A DNA stretch of 54,846 bases from Streptomyces sp. NK08204 (lineage in GTDB: Bacteria; Actinomycetota; Actinomycetes; Streptomycetales; Streptomycetaceae): positions 1 through 54,846 of the forward strand of contig NZ_JAINVF010000036.1 in NCBI RefSeq assembly GCF_020400585.1, given 5' to 3'. Below, piece by piece: positions 8,314 through 17,103 of this stretch; positions within the stretch are counted from its first letter, which is position 1, and the number at the start of each line of letters is the position of its first letter. A model generated the notes under the pieces. The model was not told where the DNA came from, ran no database searches, and saw only the letters and a list, made by a program, of their open reading frames with translations. The translations under genes and the position numbers were made by a program.

Positions 8314-8745
8314 GTGACCACTGCCGACACCCTGGCTGCTCCCGCCTCATCCGCCCGCACCATCTGGGGTCGCGGGGCCGTCGCGGCACTCGTCGCCGCG
8401 GTCCTCAACCTCGTACTGGCGATCGCCGCGGCCGCGGTGTTCGACATCGACTCGCGCTTCATCGGTCTGCAGCCCGTGCCCGTGATCGCCGCCACGCTCA
8501 TCACGATGATGGCGGGCACCGGGGTCTTCCTGCTGATACGCCGCTTCGCCGCCCGTCCGGAGCGGATCTTCACCATCGTCGCGTTGGCCTTCGCGGTGAT
8601 CAGTGTCGCCTCCCCCCTCAGCCTGCTGGGCGCCTCGCAGGCGAGCCAGCCCGGTGTCAGCGACACCGCCGCCCTGTGCCTGATCCCTCTGCACCTCATC
8701 CCCGCCCCCGTCCTGCTGGCGGCGCTCACTCGCCGCAAGGCCTGA
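8314..8745 (+). CDS. DUF6069-like four-helix membrane protein
   Basis: About 143 residues from GTG 8314, chosen because GGAAGGA lies 6 bases upstream; an upstream ATG at 8278 has no such site. Four hydrophobic helices are visible (AVAALVAAVLNLVLAIAAAAVF, VIAATLITMMAGTGVFLLI, IFTIVALAFAVISVASPLSLL, ALCLIPLHLIPAPVLLAAL), with short charged loops. This topology and the RRFAARPERIF loop resemble DUF6069 proteins, common in actinomycetes next to MarR or TetR regulators. Function unknown. It is probably repressed by the divergent MarR protein. Confidence 0.75.
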   Translation: MTTADTLAAPASSARTIWGRGAVAALVAAVLNLVLAIAAAAVFDIDSRFIGLQPVPVIAATLITMMAGTGVFLLIRRFAARPERIFTIVALAFAVISVASPLSLLGASQASQPGVSDTAALCLIPLHLIPAPVLLAALTRRKA

Positions 8746-9335
8746 CGGCACAGCGGCTGCTCGGTCGTGCGGTACGCCTGGCCGAGCAGCGCGGGCCGGC
8801 CCTCAATCGCTCGACGGCGACGCGACGAACGGAACGTCATCCTTCCGGCGGGACCGGCGGGACCGGCGGGACCGGCGGGACCGGCGGGAGCGGCGGGACC
8901 GGGTGGACCGAGCGGGGCGGGGGGACAGGGCGATGTGCGGTCGAAGAGGCCGAGGTCACCACCGGCCCCGCTGCGGCGGCCCGCATCAAGGAGTCCGGAC
9001 CTGCATCAGGAGGGCGACGAGCAGCGCGGGCGCCGCTGGGCCGGACCTCGGCCCGGAGGGCCGCGCGGAGTGCGGCGGCCGTCCTGGTCGGCGCCGGCGA
9101 CCAGGGCCACGGTCGGCTCGGTGCTCTCCGTCGTCAGCCACGTGGAGACCTCGCCGTCAGTGTTTTCCCGATCTTCCCGGCGGCCCTCCAGTGAGGAAGC
9201 CGCGATCCGCTCGCACCACCCGGAGCGGCAGCTCGACGCGGACCCGTACTGCACCGGCCTGCTCGATCAGCCCGCCCGGCCGTCGAGCCCGGCGCCCGCC
9301 CTGGCCGCCGCTCCGCCCTCGCCTCACCCGCGGTC
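8746..9335. other. Gene-free region containing a 9-base tandem repeat
   Basis: About 590 bases with no convincing gene. Plus-strand frames through it give collagen-like GPAGPA or Arg-rich translations that simply reflect the repeat at 8845-8907. The part from 9100 to 9335 may contain decayed coding sequence, but no family was recognised. Confidence 0.4.
8845..8907. repeat. Tandem 9-base minisatellite (CCGGCGGGA)n
   Basis: Five exact copies of CCGGCGGGA run from 8845 to 8889, followed by two diverged copies (GCGGCGGGA, CCGGGTGGA) up to 8907. The repeat lies outside any supported gene. Slippage could vary the copy number between strains. Confidence 0.9.
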
Positions 9336-10604
9336 ATGCCTGATGTGAGAGAGGACGGGATCGGTGTGAAACTGGGCGGGGAAGGGGTGATCCCTGTGTC
9401 GGACCCACCGCATGCGGGCTTCGGCCCCGACACCCTCGTCGACGAGAATCGGCTGGAAGAGCTGATCATCGAGGCGCAGATGGCACTGCCGGTCGAACTG
9501 CCCGAACTGGCGAACCGGTGCGCCGCTGCCCTCGGCCTGCACACCGCGCAGATCTACCTTGTCGACCTGCAACAACGCCTGCTCGTCCCACTCGACGAGA
9601 GCGCGGAGCCGCTGCCGGTGGACCGCTCGTCGGCAGGCTGGGCGTACCGCACGGTCTTTCCGCGGGTGGCCGAGGCCGACCAGGACCTGATCGTGTGGAT
9701 GCCTCTGGTCGACGGTGCGGAACGGCTGGGCGTGCTGGCGGTGGGGACCGCCTCGCTCGACGGTGTGCGGATGCGCCGCAGCCGGATGCTGGCCCATCTG
9801 TTCGCCATGCTGATCACCTCCAAGCGCGCCTACAGCGACTGGCTCGCCGCCCGCACCCACACCGCGACCATGCGACTGCCCGCCGAGATGCTGCGGGCCT
9901 TCCTGCCGCCCCACACCATCGGCAGCAGCAGGTGCGTCTCGACCGCGGTCCTGGAACCGGCGTACGACGTCGCCGGCGACGCCTTCGAGCACTCGGTGGT
10001 CAAGAACGCGCTGCACACCATGATCCTGGATGCCATGGGTCACGATCTGACCGCCGGCCTGACCACGTCGGTCGCCATGGCGGCGGCGCGCAACGCCCGC
10101 CGCGCCGGCGGCGACCTGGCCGACGTCGTCGGCTCCGTCGACCAGGCGCTCGCCCAGTGGCTGCCCGACCAGTTCTGCACCGGCGTGCTGTGTCGGCTCG
10201 ACGCCGAGACGGGGGTGCTGCGCTGGGTCAATTGCGGTCACCCGCCACCGCTGTTGATCCGTGCCGAGCGGGTGCTCGCCGGGGCCCTGGACAGCGCCGC
10301 GCAGCTGCCGATCGGCCTGCCAGGCCTACTTGCCCCGGCAGCCCGGCAGGTCCACGAGACGACACTGGAACCGGGCGACTGCGTCCTGCTCTACACCGAC
10401 GGTGTCGTGGAGGCGCGAGACGCGGACGGCGCGGAGTTCGGCCTCGACCGGTTCACCGACTTCATCATCCGCTCCCACGCCGCCGGCCAGCGCCCGGCCG
10501 AGGTGCTGCGGCTGCTCGTCCACGCCATCCTCGACTACCAGCGCAACCAACTACGGGACGACGCGACCATCCTGCTCTTCGAATGGCGCCCGCAGAACGA
10601 GTGA
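9336..10604 (+). CDS. GAF/PP2C-type (SpoIIE-like) serine phosphatase
   Basis: Up to 422 residues. GTG codons near 9351 and 9366 are alternative starts, since the first residues look non-conserved. Residues about 30-165 form a GAF-like sensor region (AQIYLVDLQQRLLVPL, GERLGVLAVGT-like blocks). Residues about 180-415 form a PP2C/SpoIIE catalytic domain: AYDVAGDAFEHSVV (metal-binding DVAGD), LDAMGHDLTAGLTTS (DAMGHG-like), WVNCGHPPPLL, LLYTDGVVEARD and RDDATILLFEW. Many such proteins act on anti-anti-sigma factors in Streptomyces stress or development. No partner kinase or STAS gene is adjacent, so the target is unknown. Confidence 0.93.
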   Translation: MPDVREDGIGVKLGGEGVIPVSDPPHAGFGPDTLVDENRLEELIIEAQMALPVELPELANRCAAALGLHTAQIYLVDLQQRLLVPLDESAEPLPVDRSSAGWAYRTVFPRVAEADQDLIVWMPLVDGAERLGVLAVGTASLDGVRMRRSRMLAHLFAMLITSKRAYSDWLAARTHTATMRLPAEMLRAFLPPHTIGSSRCVSTAVLEPAYDVAGDAFEHSVVKNALHTMILDAMGHDLTAGLTTSVAMAAARNARRAGGDLADVVGSVDQALAQWLPDQFCTGVLCRLDAETGVLRWVNCGHPPPLLIRAERVLAGALDSAAQLPIGLPGLLAPAARQVHETTLEPGDCVLLYTDGVVEARDADGAEFGLDRFTDFIIRSHAAGQRPAEVLRLLVHAILDYQRNQLRDDATILLFEWRPQNE

Positions 10605-11238
10605 TGCCGCATTGGTCCGAGCCTTCGCTGTGCTCGTGCACCGTCCTCGGCCGGGCCGGGTGACTTGGCCGGCGCCGACTTCCGGTGCGCGGAAGCGCTG
10701 TCGGCGCCCTGACCGGCCGGGCGGAGCGCTCAGTCCCGGAACAGGCCGACGACCTGCTGGATTTCCGCCTCACGGCACTGCGCCGCTGCTGCGCAGCGAA
10801 CACCCGGCACCCATCGGCCGGGAGGCCGTCGGCCATTGCGAGCGACCCTGGCGGCTGTCTTCTCGTCGGCCGCCCCACCGGATGACCGCGAGGAGCAGCT
10901 GGCGGCCCTCACCTGCGGGAGCCGCAGAGCCGGGACCGTCCGGCACCGCCGGGAGTGAAATCCGTCCCGCCCCGGCCGGCGTGGCAGAGGCCCCGCCGCA
11001 CACGGGCGTGACCGCCCGGGTACCAGGGCGCTCCGCTCGGCGGTGTGTCCGCTCGCGGACCGTCCGAACCATCCGTAATGTCCGGACAGCTCGGTTCTGA
11101 AACGGCGTGAGGAAGTGGTGTCATGGTGGTCGGGGTCTTTCGCTCGTTCCGTGCGGCGGCCACGCAGCCACAGTCACCGGTCCGGACCTCCGACTCCCCG
11201 CGCCGCACCACCGTCGGCACCGGTGCGGGGGAGCGGTG
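10605..11238. other. Gene-free region upstream of the oxidase operon
   Basis: More than 600 bases with only Arg/Pro-rich shadow frames. The oxidase subunit II frame is open back to 11107, but that extension lacks hydrophobic or domain character. Nothing else was recognised, although the promoter of the respiratory operon should lie here. Confidence 0.4.
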
Positions 11239-11892
11239 GTGAAACAGCGTCAGATCTTCGGCACCGTCTTCGCTCTGGAGGCCGTCGTCGCCACCGGTGT
11301 CTTCGTCGTCGTCCTCGCTCTGTTCGGCTTCGCCCTGATCCGGCGCCGCGCACGGCAGCGGCCCGGCGAGACCGGAAAGCCGGAACGGCCACGTCTGGAG
11401 GTCTTCTACGTCAGCGTCCTGACGGCGTTCGTCGCCTTCCTGGTGGCCTGGACCGCATGGCAGAACCACCGGGAGAACGACGCCGCCGACCCCGCACCCG
11501 TGCGCGTCGACGTCCTGGCGCACCAGTGGTGCTGGACCTTCGGCTACCCGCAGACCTCCCACCACCGCGGCGTCACCTCCCTCTGCCGCGGTGACCAGTT
11601 GCCGACCCTGGTCGTGCCGACCGGCCGCCCGGTCCAACTGCGGCTGACCTCCCGGGACGTCATCCACTCCCTGTGGGTCCCGCACCTGCGCTACAAGATG
11701 GACGTCTTCCCCCACCACGTGAACACCTTCACCCTCACCTTCGACCACGAGGGCCGGTGGATGGGCAAGTGCGCCGAGTTCTGCGGACAGCGGCACGCCA
11801 CCATGCGCTTCTGGCTCAAGGCCGTATCGCCCGGCGAGTACGACCGCTGGGCCGGCGCCCAGCAGGGCACCGGGGGAGGTGCGGCGGTATGA
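11239..11892 (+). CDS. ctaC: Cytochrome c oxidase subunit II (CuA subunit)
   Basis: 217 residues from GTG 11239, preceded by GGGGGAG. It receives electrons at the CuA centre and passes them to subunit I. Two N-terminal transmembrane helices (about residues 8-34 and 53-73) anchor an outward cupredoxin domain. All CuA ligands are present: H143 in DVIHSLWVP, and C178, E180, C182, H186 and M189 in KCAEFCGQRHATM. The aromatic patch reads HQWCW where most subunits have HQWWW or HQWYW. There is no fused cytochrome c domain, so a separate donor would be needed; none is encoded nearby. The stop overlaps the ATG of subunit I (ATGA). It looks like a second, alternative copy rather than the housekeeping ctaC. 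Confidence 0.93.
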   Translation: MKQRQIFGTVFALEAVVATGVFVVVLALFGFALIRRRARQRPGETGKPERPRLEVFYVSVLTAFVAFLVAWTAWQNHRENDAADPAPVRVDVLAHQWCWTFGYPQTSHHRGVTSLCRGDQLPTLVVPTGRPVQLRLTSRDVIHSLWVPHLRYKMDVFPHHVNTFTLTFDHEGRWMGKCAEFCGQRHATMRFWLKAVSPGEYDRWAGAQQGTGGGAAV

Positions 11893-13574
11893 CGGCCGCT
11901 CCACCGGCAGCCGGGCAGGAGGACACAGGCGGCCGGCCGGTCAAGCCGAGCGGCTGGCTCGGCTGGGTGGCGACCACCGACCACAAGCGGATCGGGCTGC
12001 TGACCCTCGGCACCTCCCTGGTCATGCTGCTGCTGGTGGGCATCATCGCCCTCGTCATGCGCAGCCAGCTCGCCCTGCCCGAGCAGGACCTGGTGGACGC
12101 CCACACCTACAACCAGCTGTTCACCATCCACGGCTCCGGCATGATCTACATGGTCATGACCCCGTTCGCCCTCGGAATGGGCGTCTACCTGGTGCCGCTC
12201 CAGATCGGCGCGCCCGGGATCGCCATGCCCCGCCTCACCCTCTTCGGGTACTGGCTGTACGTCCTCGGCGCCGTGGTGATGCTGTCCGGGTTCGCCACGC
12301 CCGAGGGCGCACACTCCGACGGCTGGTTCTCCTACCCGCCGATGGCCGACAGCCGGTACTCGCCGGGCATCGGCTCGGATCTGTGGATCGTGGGCGTCTT
12401 CCTGGCCACCACCGGGACCATCATCATGGGCTGGGCCGTGCTGTGGACGGTCCTGCGGCTGCGGACGCACGGCATGACGATGCTGCGGCTGCCCGTCTTC
12501 TGCTGGTCCATGATCGCCACGTGCCTGATGGTGATCGGTGCCTTTCCCGCCCTGCTGGCCGCCCTGACACTGCTCGCGGCCGGACGTGCCGACGCCACGC
12601 TGTTCGACTCGAACGTGTGGAACATCGGCTACCAGCACCTGTTCTGGTTCTACGGGCACCCCGTGGTGTACGTGATGTTCTTCCCCTATCTGGCCGCCGT
12701 CGCCGAGGTGCTCGCCGTGTTCTCCGGGCGGCGGTTCTTCGGCTACAAGGGCACCGTGCTGTCCCTGCTGCTCTTCGCGGCGCTGTCGATGAGCGTGTGG
12801 GGCCATCACATGTTCGCCACCGGTCAGGCCGCCAACGACTACTACTCGCTGACGTCCATCGCCCTGATCGTGCCCGCCGGTGTCGAGTACTTCAGCATGC
12901 TGGGCACCATCGTCGGCGGGCGGCTGAGACTGAGTACGCCCATGCTGTTCGCGCTCGCCTTCGTCCCGCAGTTCCTCGTCGGCGGGCTCACCGGCATCAT
13001 GGTCGGCACCCCGGTCATCGACTACCACGTCACCGACAGCTACTTCGTCGTCGCCCACCTGCACTACGTGCTCTTCGCCGGCAGCATGTTCGGCCTGTTC
13101 GCCGCGCTGTACTTCTGGTTCCCCAAGGTCACCGGTGTGATGCTGGAGAAACGGCTGGGGCGGCTGCACTTCTGGCTGCTGGTGGCCGGCACCAACCTGA
13201 CCTTCCTGCCGATGTTCGCCCTCGGCTATCTGGGCATGCCGAGACGGGTGTCGACGTACGCCTCCTTCGACGGCTTCGGCCCGCTGAACCTGCTCTCCAG
13301 CTGCGGTACGGGCCTCCTCGCCGCGGCCATGACCGTGTTCGCCGTCAACATCCTGTGGACCTTGCGCAAGCGGGCTCTCGGCCGGGCGGAGCCGGCGCCC
13401 GACGACCCCTGGGAGGGCCACACCCTGGAGTGGGCCACCACCTCACCCCCGCCACGGCTGAACTTCACCCCCGACCGCCCGGTGCCGCCCGTCACCAGCT
13501 TCGCCCCGCTGCTGGACCTGCGGCAGCGGCAGGCACGGCAGGCGTCCGGCGCCGCCGAGGGGAGCGGGGCGTGA
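11889..13574 (+). CDS. ctaD: Cytochrome c oxidase subunit I lacking canonical proton-pathway residues
   Basis: 561 residues from the ATG at 11889, which overlaps the previous stop. It is a 12-helix heme-copper oxidase core. Metal ligands are complete: H81 and H392 (low-spin heme), H257, H306 and H307 (CuB), H390 (high-spin heme), the cross-link Tyr261, and the Arg pair R452/R453. Residues that form the proton pathways in A-type enzymes are replaced (Rhodobacter numbering in brackets): V99 (N121), G110 (D132), T117 (N139), V259 (E286) in GHPVVY, A330 (T359) and E333 (K362) in PAGVEYF. Oxygen chemistry is plausible; proton uptake and pumping by the usual routes are not. It is part of an overlapping operon with ctaC and a small membrane protein. 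Confidence 0.95.
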   Translation: MTAAPPAAGQEDTGGRPVKPSGWLGWVATTDHKRIGLLTLGTSLVMLLLVGIIALVMRSQLALPEQDLVDAHTYNQLFTIHGSGMIYMVMTPFALGMGVYLVPLQIGAPGIAMPRLTLFGYWLYVLGAVVMLSGFATPEGAHSDGWFSYPPMADSRYSPGIGSDLWIVGVFLATTGTIIMGWAVLWTVLRLRTHGMTMLRLPVFCWSMIATCLMVIGAFPALLAALTLLAAGRADATLFDSNVWNIGYQHLFWFYGHPVVYVMFFPYLAAVAEVLAVFSGRRFFGYKGTVLSLLLFAALSMSVWGHHMFATGQAANDYYSLTSIALIVPAGVEYFSMLGTIVGGRLRLSTPMLFALAFVPQFLVGGLTGIMVGTPVIDYHVTDSYFVVAHLHYVLFAGSMFGLFAALYFWFPKVTGVMLEKRLGRLHFWLLVAGTNLTFLPMFALGYLGMPRRVSTYASFDGFGPLNLLSSCGTGLLAAAMTVFAVNILWTLRKRALGRAEPAPDDPWEGHTLEWATTSPPPRLNFTPDRPVPPVTSFAPLLDLRQRQARQASGAAEGSGA

Positions 13575-13930
13575 AGCGGTACCTGGCGTTCGTCGTGGTC
13601 GCCGGCTGGGGCGCTCTCAACGGCCTGCTGCTGGTCGTCCTGGCGATCTACGGCGAGCGGTCCCTGGCGTACTGGCTGTGGGGCGGCGCCGTCACCCTGC
13701 TGGAACTGGCCGCCGTCGCCGTCCTGCTCTCCTCCCGACGGGGGCCCGAGCAGCACGTGGCCTACCGGGTGCCCGTACGGGGCTCCGCGGCGGCGCTGCC
13801 GGCCGCCGTCGGCTGCCTGCTCGCGGGCCTGGCCCTGGTCTACGGCTACTGGCTCTTCGCCCTGGCCGGGCCGCTGCTGGCGGTGGCGGCAGCCCTCGCC
13901 GTGCACGGCACCGCCCCCCGGGAGGAGTGA
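13571..13930 (+). CDS. Small membrane protein of the oxidase operon
   Basis: 119 residues from GTG 13571, which overlaps the subunit I stop (GTGA). Four hydrophobic helices are apparent (FVVVAGWGALNGLLLVVLAIY, WGGAVTLLELAAVAVLL, ALPAAVGCLLAGLALVYG, FALAGPLLAVAAALAVHG). The size and topology recall subunit IV-type proteins (CtaF) of actinobacterial oxidases, but no diagnostic motif was found. Translational coupling makes a role in the same complex or in its assembly likely. Confidence 0.75.
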   Translation: MKRYLAFVVVAGWGALNGLLLVVLAIYGERSLAYWLWGGAVTLLELAAVAVLLSSRRGPEQHVAYRVPVRGSAAALPAAVGCLLAGLALVYGYWLFALAGPLLAVAAALAVHGTAPREE

Positions 13931-13936
13931 ACCACC

Positions 13937-14473
13937 GTGCATCGGGGCATCCACCCGGCGCAGCTCGCGTCCGTGGCCGCGATGGCCTGCTCCGGCCTCG
14001 CCCTGGCCGCCGTCGTACCGGCCCTGGTGCGGCTGACCCGCCGGTCACCGCTGTGGGCGGGGGTGAGTCTGCCCGCGGCGGTGGCCCTGCCGCTGCTGGT
14101 GCTGCTGCACGCCGTCGTCGTCCTCGGCGGCCTGGTGGTCCCGGTGCCCTCCTCGGCGGCGTTCGTGACGCAACCCCTGCTGCTCGCCGCGGCCGTGGTG
14201 TTCTGGCTTCCCGCCCTCGCCGACACCCCGCACCGGCTCAGCGACCCGGGCCGCTGCCTGTACCTGTTCCTCGCCGCACCCCTGCTGGACCTGCCCGCGG
14301 TCGGCGTCATCGCCGCGGGACACTCCGCGGACGGCCTCGCCATGATCGTCGGCATGCTGCCGCTCGGCCTGATCGCGGCGGCTGTCACCTGGTCGTGGGT
14401 CACCACCGAGGAGCGGACGGCCCCGGACGTCCTCGCGCCACCGGCGCAGGAGGCAGAGCCGTATGCCGGGTGA
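13937..14473 (+). CDS. CtaG-like membrane protein (possible oxidase assembly factor)
   Basis: 178 residues from GTG 13937. GGAGG overlaps the end of the previous gene. About five hydrophobic segments are present. The C-terminal half (YLFLAAPLLDLPAVGVIAAG, then MIVGMLPLGLIAAAVTWSWV and TEE) resembles the last helices of caa3-type CtaG assembly factors, although the His-rich motif typical of that family is not seen. It is placed directly after the oxidase subunits and its end overlaps the start of the broken HAD gene. CtaG-like is an inference from topology and context. Confidence 0.65.
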   Translation: MHRGIHPAQLASVAAMACSGLALAAVVPALVRLTRRSPLWAGVSLPAAVALPLLVLLHAVVVLGGLVVPVPSSAAFVTQPLLLAAAVVFWLPALADTPHRLSDPGRCLYLFLAAPLLDLPAVGVIAAGHSADGLAMIVGMLPLGLIAAAVTWSWVTTEERTAPDVLAPPAQEAEPYAG

Positions 14474-15175
14474 CACCCGCCCGCGGGTCCTGATCCTCGA
14501 CGTGAACGAGACGCTCACCGACATGGCACCGCTCGGCGCTCGCCTGAAGGCCGTCGGACTGCCCGCCGGCCGCTGCCCGTCTGGTTCGCCCGGTGTCCTG
14601 CGCGACGGCACCGCCCTGACGCCGGCCGGCGGCCACGCCGACTTCTCGGACATGGCCGGCGACGACCTGCGTACCCTGCTCGCCCGGGAGGGGCGGGCCG
14701 GGCAGGATCCCGAGCGGGCCGTGCGGCACGTCCTCGGCGGACTCACCGGCCTGCCCCTGCACCCCGACGTGCCCGACGGCGTACCGGCGCTGCGCGCGTC
14801 GGGCCACCGCCTGCTGACCCTCACCAACGGCTCGGCCGGCACCACGCGCGCGGTGCCGGCACGCGCGGGGCTCGCCGACTGCTTCGAGGCGTATCTCGAC
14901 GCCAGGGAGCGGGAGGCCGTCGGAAACCCCTGCTGCCGAGGCCTGCGCGCATGCGCTGTGCACGGAGGGCACGGATGCCGGGGCGGCGATGCCCGTCTCG
15001 CTCCACCCGTGGGAACGTCGGCGGGGCCGCGCGGGCCGGGCTCACCACCGCCTGACTCCGCCGTACGCAGCTGCCCTGTCCGTCGTCGCTGCACCCCGCC
15101 GACCGGGAGGCGGCCGGGAGGCGGCCGGGATGGGGGGACCTGGCGCGGCAACCGGGCGGCGGCCCGGCGCACTGA
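14463..15175 (+). pseudogene. Haloacid dehalogenase-type HAD hydrolase, inactivated by several frameshifts
   Basis: The ATG at 14463 opens a type II haloacid dehalogenase: LILDVNETLTDM (nucleophile Asp in DVNET), then HRLLTLTNGS. At about 14925 the homology jumps to another frame (KPAAEACAHALC, then MPVSLHPW). It jumps again near 15012 (VGGAARAGLTTA, stop about 15052), and continues as PCPSSLHPADREAAG up to a stop near 15175. The whole domain can be followed across three or more indels, so this is a recently decayed gene rather than noise. It sits inside the respiratory island between the CtaG-like gene and the convergent qcrB. Confidence 0.85.
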
Positions 15176-15206
15176 GCCCTCCGCCCGCCGCGGAACCCCC
15201 GCGCCG

Positions 15207-16844
15207 TCAGGACCCCCCGGACTCCTCGGCCTCGCTCGGCGCGGCCCGCACCGCCTCGATCCTGGACCGCTGCCAGTCGGTGGCGGGCTGTTCCACCCGT
15301 CGGCCGAAGTACCAGCGGCTGAGCGCGTTGCGGATCCGGTGCCTGTGGAACCAGCGCCACGCTTCCGTCCCGCGGGCCAGAGGGCGCGGCTCGTCGCGGA
15401 CCAGGATGCGGTAGACCTCCTCACCCGTCAGCAGCGTCCGGGCGTCCCGGTACCCGCCGTCCGCCGTGCGCCGCACCTCGGACGTGCGCTCTCCCTCGAG
15501 CAGACGTCGCCGGTCGGCCGCCTGCAGTCCCAGGCACGCACGCTTGGTCGCCTGGTACACCAGGAACGGCAGCACGAACAGCCCGGCGCGCAGGGTGTAG
15601 GTCAGGGCCTGCAGCGGAACCCGGAACACGTAGGCGAGGACGTCCTGCCCGCCCGCCATCAGCAGCACACCGTAGACCGTGACACCGGCGGCCCCCAGGG
15701 CGGTGCGGGTGGGCTTGTCGCGCGGCCGGTCGCACAGATGCTGCTCCGGCCTCGGTCCGGCAAGCCACCGTTCCAGGAACGGACAGGCGTACAGGACGGC
15801 GAAGAGGCTCACCGGCATGACGACCGCCGGAAGGAAGACGTCCCAGACGACGGTATGACCCGCGAAGTCGGTCTCCGCCGCCGGCATCAGTCGCAGCGCG
15901 CCCTCCAGGAAGCCCACGTACCAGTCCGGCTGGGCGTCCAGCGACACCTGGTCGGCGCGGTAGGGGCCGAACAGCCAGACCGGGTTGACCTGCATCAGGG
16001 CGCTCATCAGGGTCAGAACGCCGCCCACCGTCAGGAACAGCCCGATGGACTTGGTCGCGTACTGCGGGTAGAGCGGCTTGCCGACCACGTTCTGGTTGGT
16101 CCGGCCCGGCCGGGCCCACTGGGTGTGCTTGTGGTACACGACGAACGTCAGGTGGACGCCGACGAGCGCGAGGAGCAGCCCCGGCAGCAGCAGCACGTGC
16201 GCGACGTACAGACGCGGGATGATCTCGTGCCCGGGGAACTGGCCGCCGAAGACGAAGAACGACAGATAGGTGCCGACCACCGGAATCGACAGCACGATGC
16301 CGTCGGCCGTGCGCAGACCGGTGCCGGACAGCAGGTCGTCGGGGAGCGAGTAACCGCAGAACCCCTCCAGCACCGCCAGCATGAACAGTGTCACACCGAT
16401 GGTCCAGTTGACCTCCCGCGGGCGCCGGAAGGCGCCGGTGAGGAAGATCCGCATCAGATGCAGTCCGATCGCCGCGACGAACACCAGCGCACCCCAGTGG
16501 TGCACCTGCCGGATCATCAGGCCGCCGCGCACGTCGAAGCTGATGTCCAGCACCGACGAGTACGCCTGCGTCGTCATCACCCCGCGCAGCGGCTCGTAGG
16601 AGCCCGTGTACGGCTGTTCCGCCATGCCGGGATGGAAGAAGAAGGTCAGGAAGACGCCCGTGACGACGAGGATCAGCAGGCAGTACAGGGCGATCTCGCC
16701 GAGCAGGAAGGACCAGTGGTCGGGGAACGCCTTGCGCAGGAACTCCCGGCCGGCGGAACTGAGCGGCAGCCTCTTGTCGAGTGCCGTCGCCACGCGCTCT
16801 GCCCGTGCGGGCCGCGATGAGTCCTCCTCGTCGGACAGCGCCAC
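15207..16844 (-). CDS. qcrB: Quinol-cytochrome c reductase cytochrome b subunit (QcrB type)
   Basis: 545 residues from GTG 16844, preceded by GGAGGCGAG. It is an actinobacterial-type cytochrome b that oxidises menaquinol in complex III. Both heme-b His pairs are visible: QVHHW with GLHLMR, and the pair in VAHVLLLPG and GVHLTFVVYHKHTQW. The quinol-site motif appears as QPDWYVGFLEGALRLMP (PDWY in place of PEWY, usual for this phylum). The charged C-terminal tail (EEVYRILVRDEPRP) is also typical. No Rieske or cytochrome c partner is encoded in the window, so it either borrows these from the housekeeping complex or works differently. It lies opposite to the oxidase genes and divergent from the PoxB-like gene. 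Confidence 0.93.
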   Translation of the reverse strand: MALSDEEDSSRPARAERVATALDKRLPLSSAGREFLRKAFPDHWSFLLGEIALYCLLILVVTGVFLTFFFHPGMAEQPYTGSYEPLRGVMTTQAYSSVLDISFDVRGGLMIRQVHHWGALVFVAAIGLHLMRIFLTGAFRRPREVNWTIGVTLFMLAVLEGFCGYSLPDDLLSGTGLRTADGIVLSIPVVGTYLSFFVFGGQFPGHEIIPRLYVAHVLLLPGLLLALVGVHLTFVVYHKHTQWARPGRTNQNVVGKPLYPQYATKSIGLFLTVGGVLTLMSALMQVNPVWLFGPYRADQVSLDAQPDWYVGFLEGALRLMPAAETDFAGHTVVWDVFLPAVVMPVSLFAVLYACPFLERWLAGPRPEQHLCDRPRDKPTRTALGAAGVTVYGVLLMAGGQDVLAYVFRVPLQALTYTLRAGLFVLPFLVYQATKRACLGLQAADRRRLLEGERTSEVRRTADGGYRDARTLLTGEEVYRILVRDEPRPLARGTEAWRWFHRHRIRNALSRWYFGRRVEQPATDWQRSRIEAVRAAPSEAEESGGS

Positions 16845-17103
16845 GTGCCCTCGCCTCCCGCCGGTCGGCCGCTCCCCGGCTACTCAGCGTGCCTGCCTGT
16901 ACACACATCGACTCCGAGCCTGACACGAGTGCGGGCACCACGCTCGGTGGAACGGCCGGGCAGAAGGCGGACCGAGCCCCTCCACCCCGGCCGCGGAGCA
17001 GGTGATCAACCGCCGTTTGACGCAGGGACAGCGGGGCTACTCGGGGTCCCGCCGGCCCGCATCCCGCGCAGGAGGTCGGCCCGCACCCGCGCAGGAGGTC
17101 TCC

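Noticed and set aside
8845..8907. CRISPR-like array
   Set aside because: Units are 9 bases, contiguous and without spacers; this is a simple tandem repeat.
8767..9348. Collagen-like protein with GPA repeats
   Set aside because: The repeats come from the 9-base minisatellite and give repetitive translations in every frame; there is no ribosome binding site and no coding character outside the repeat.
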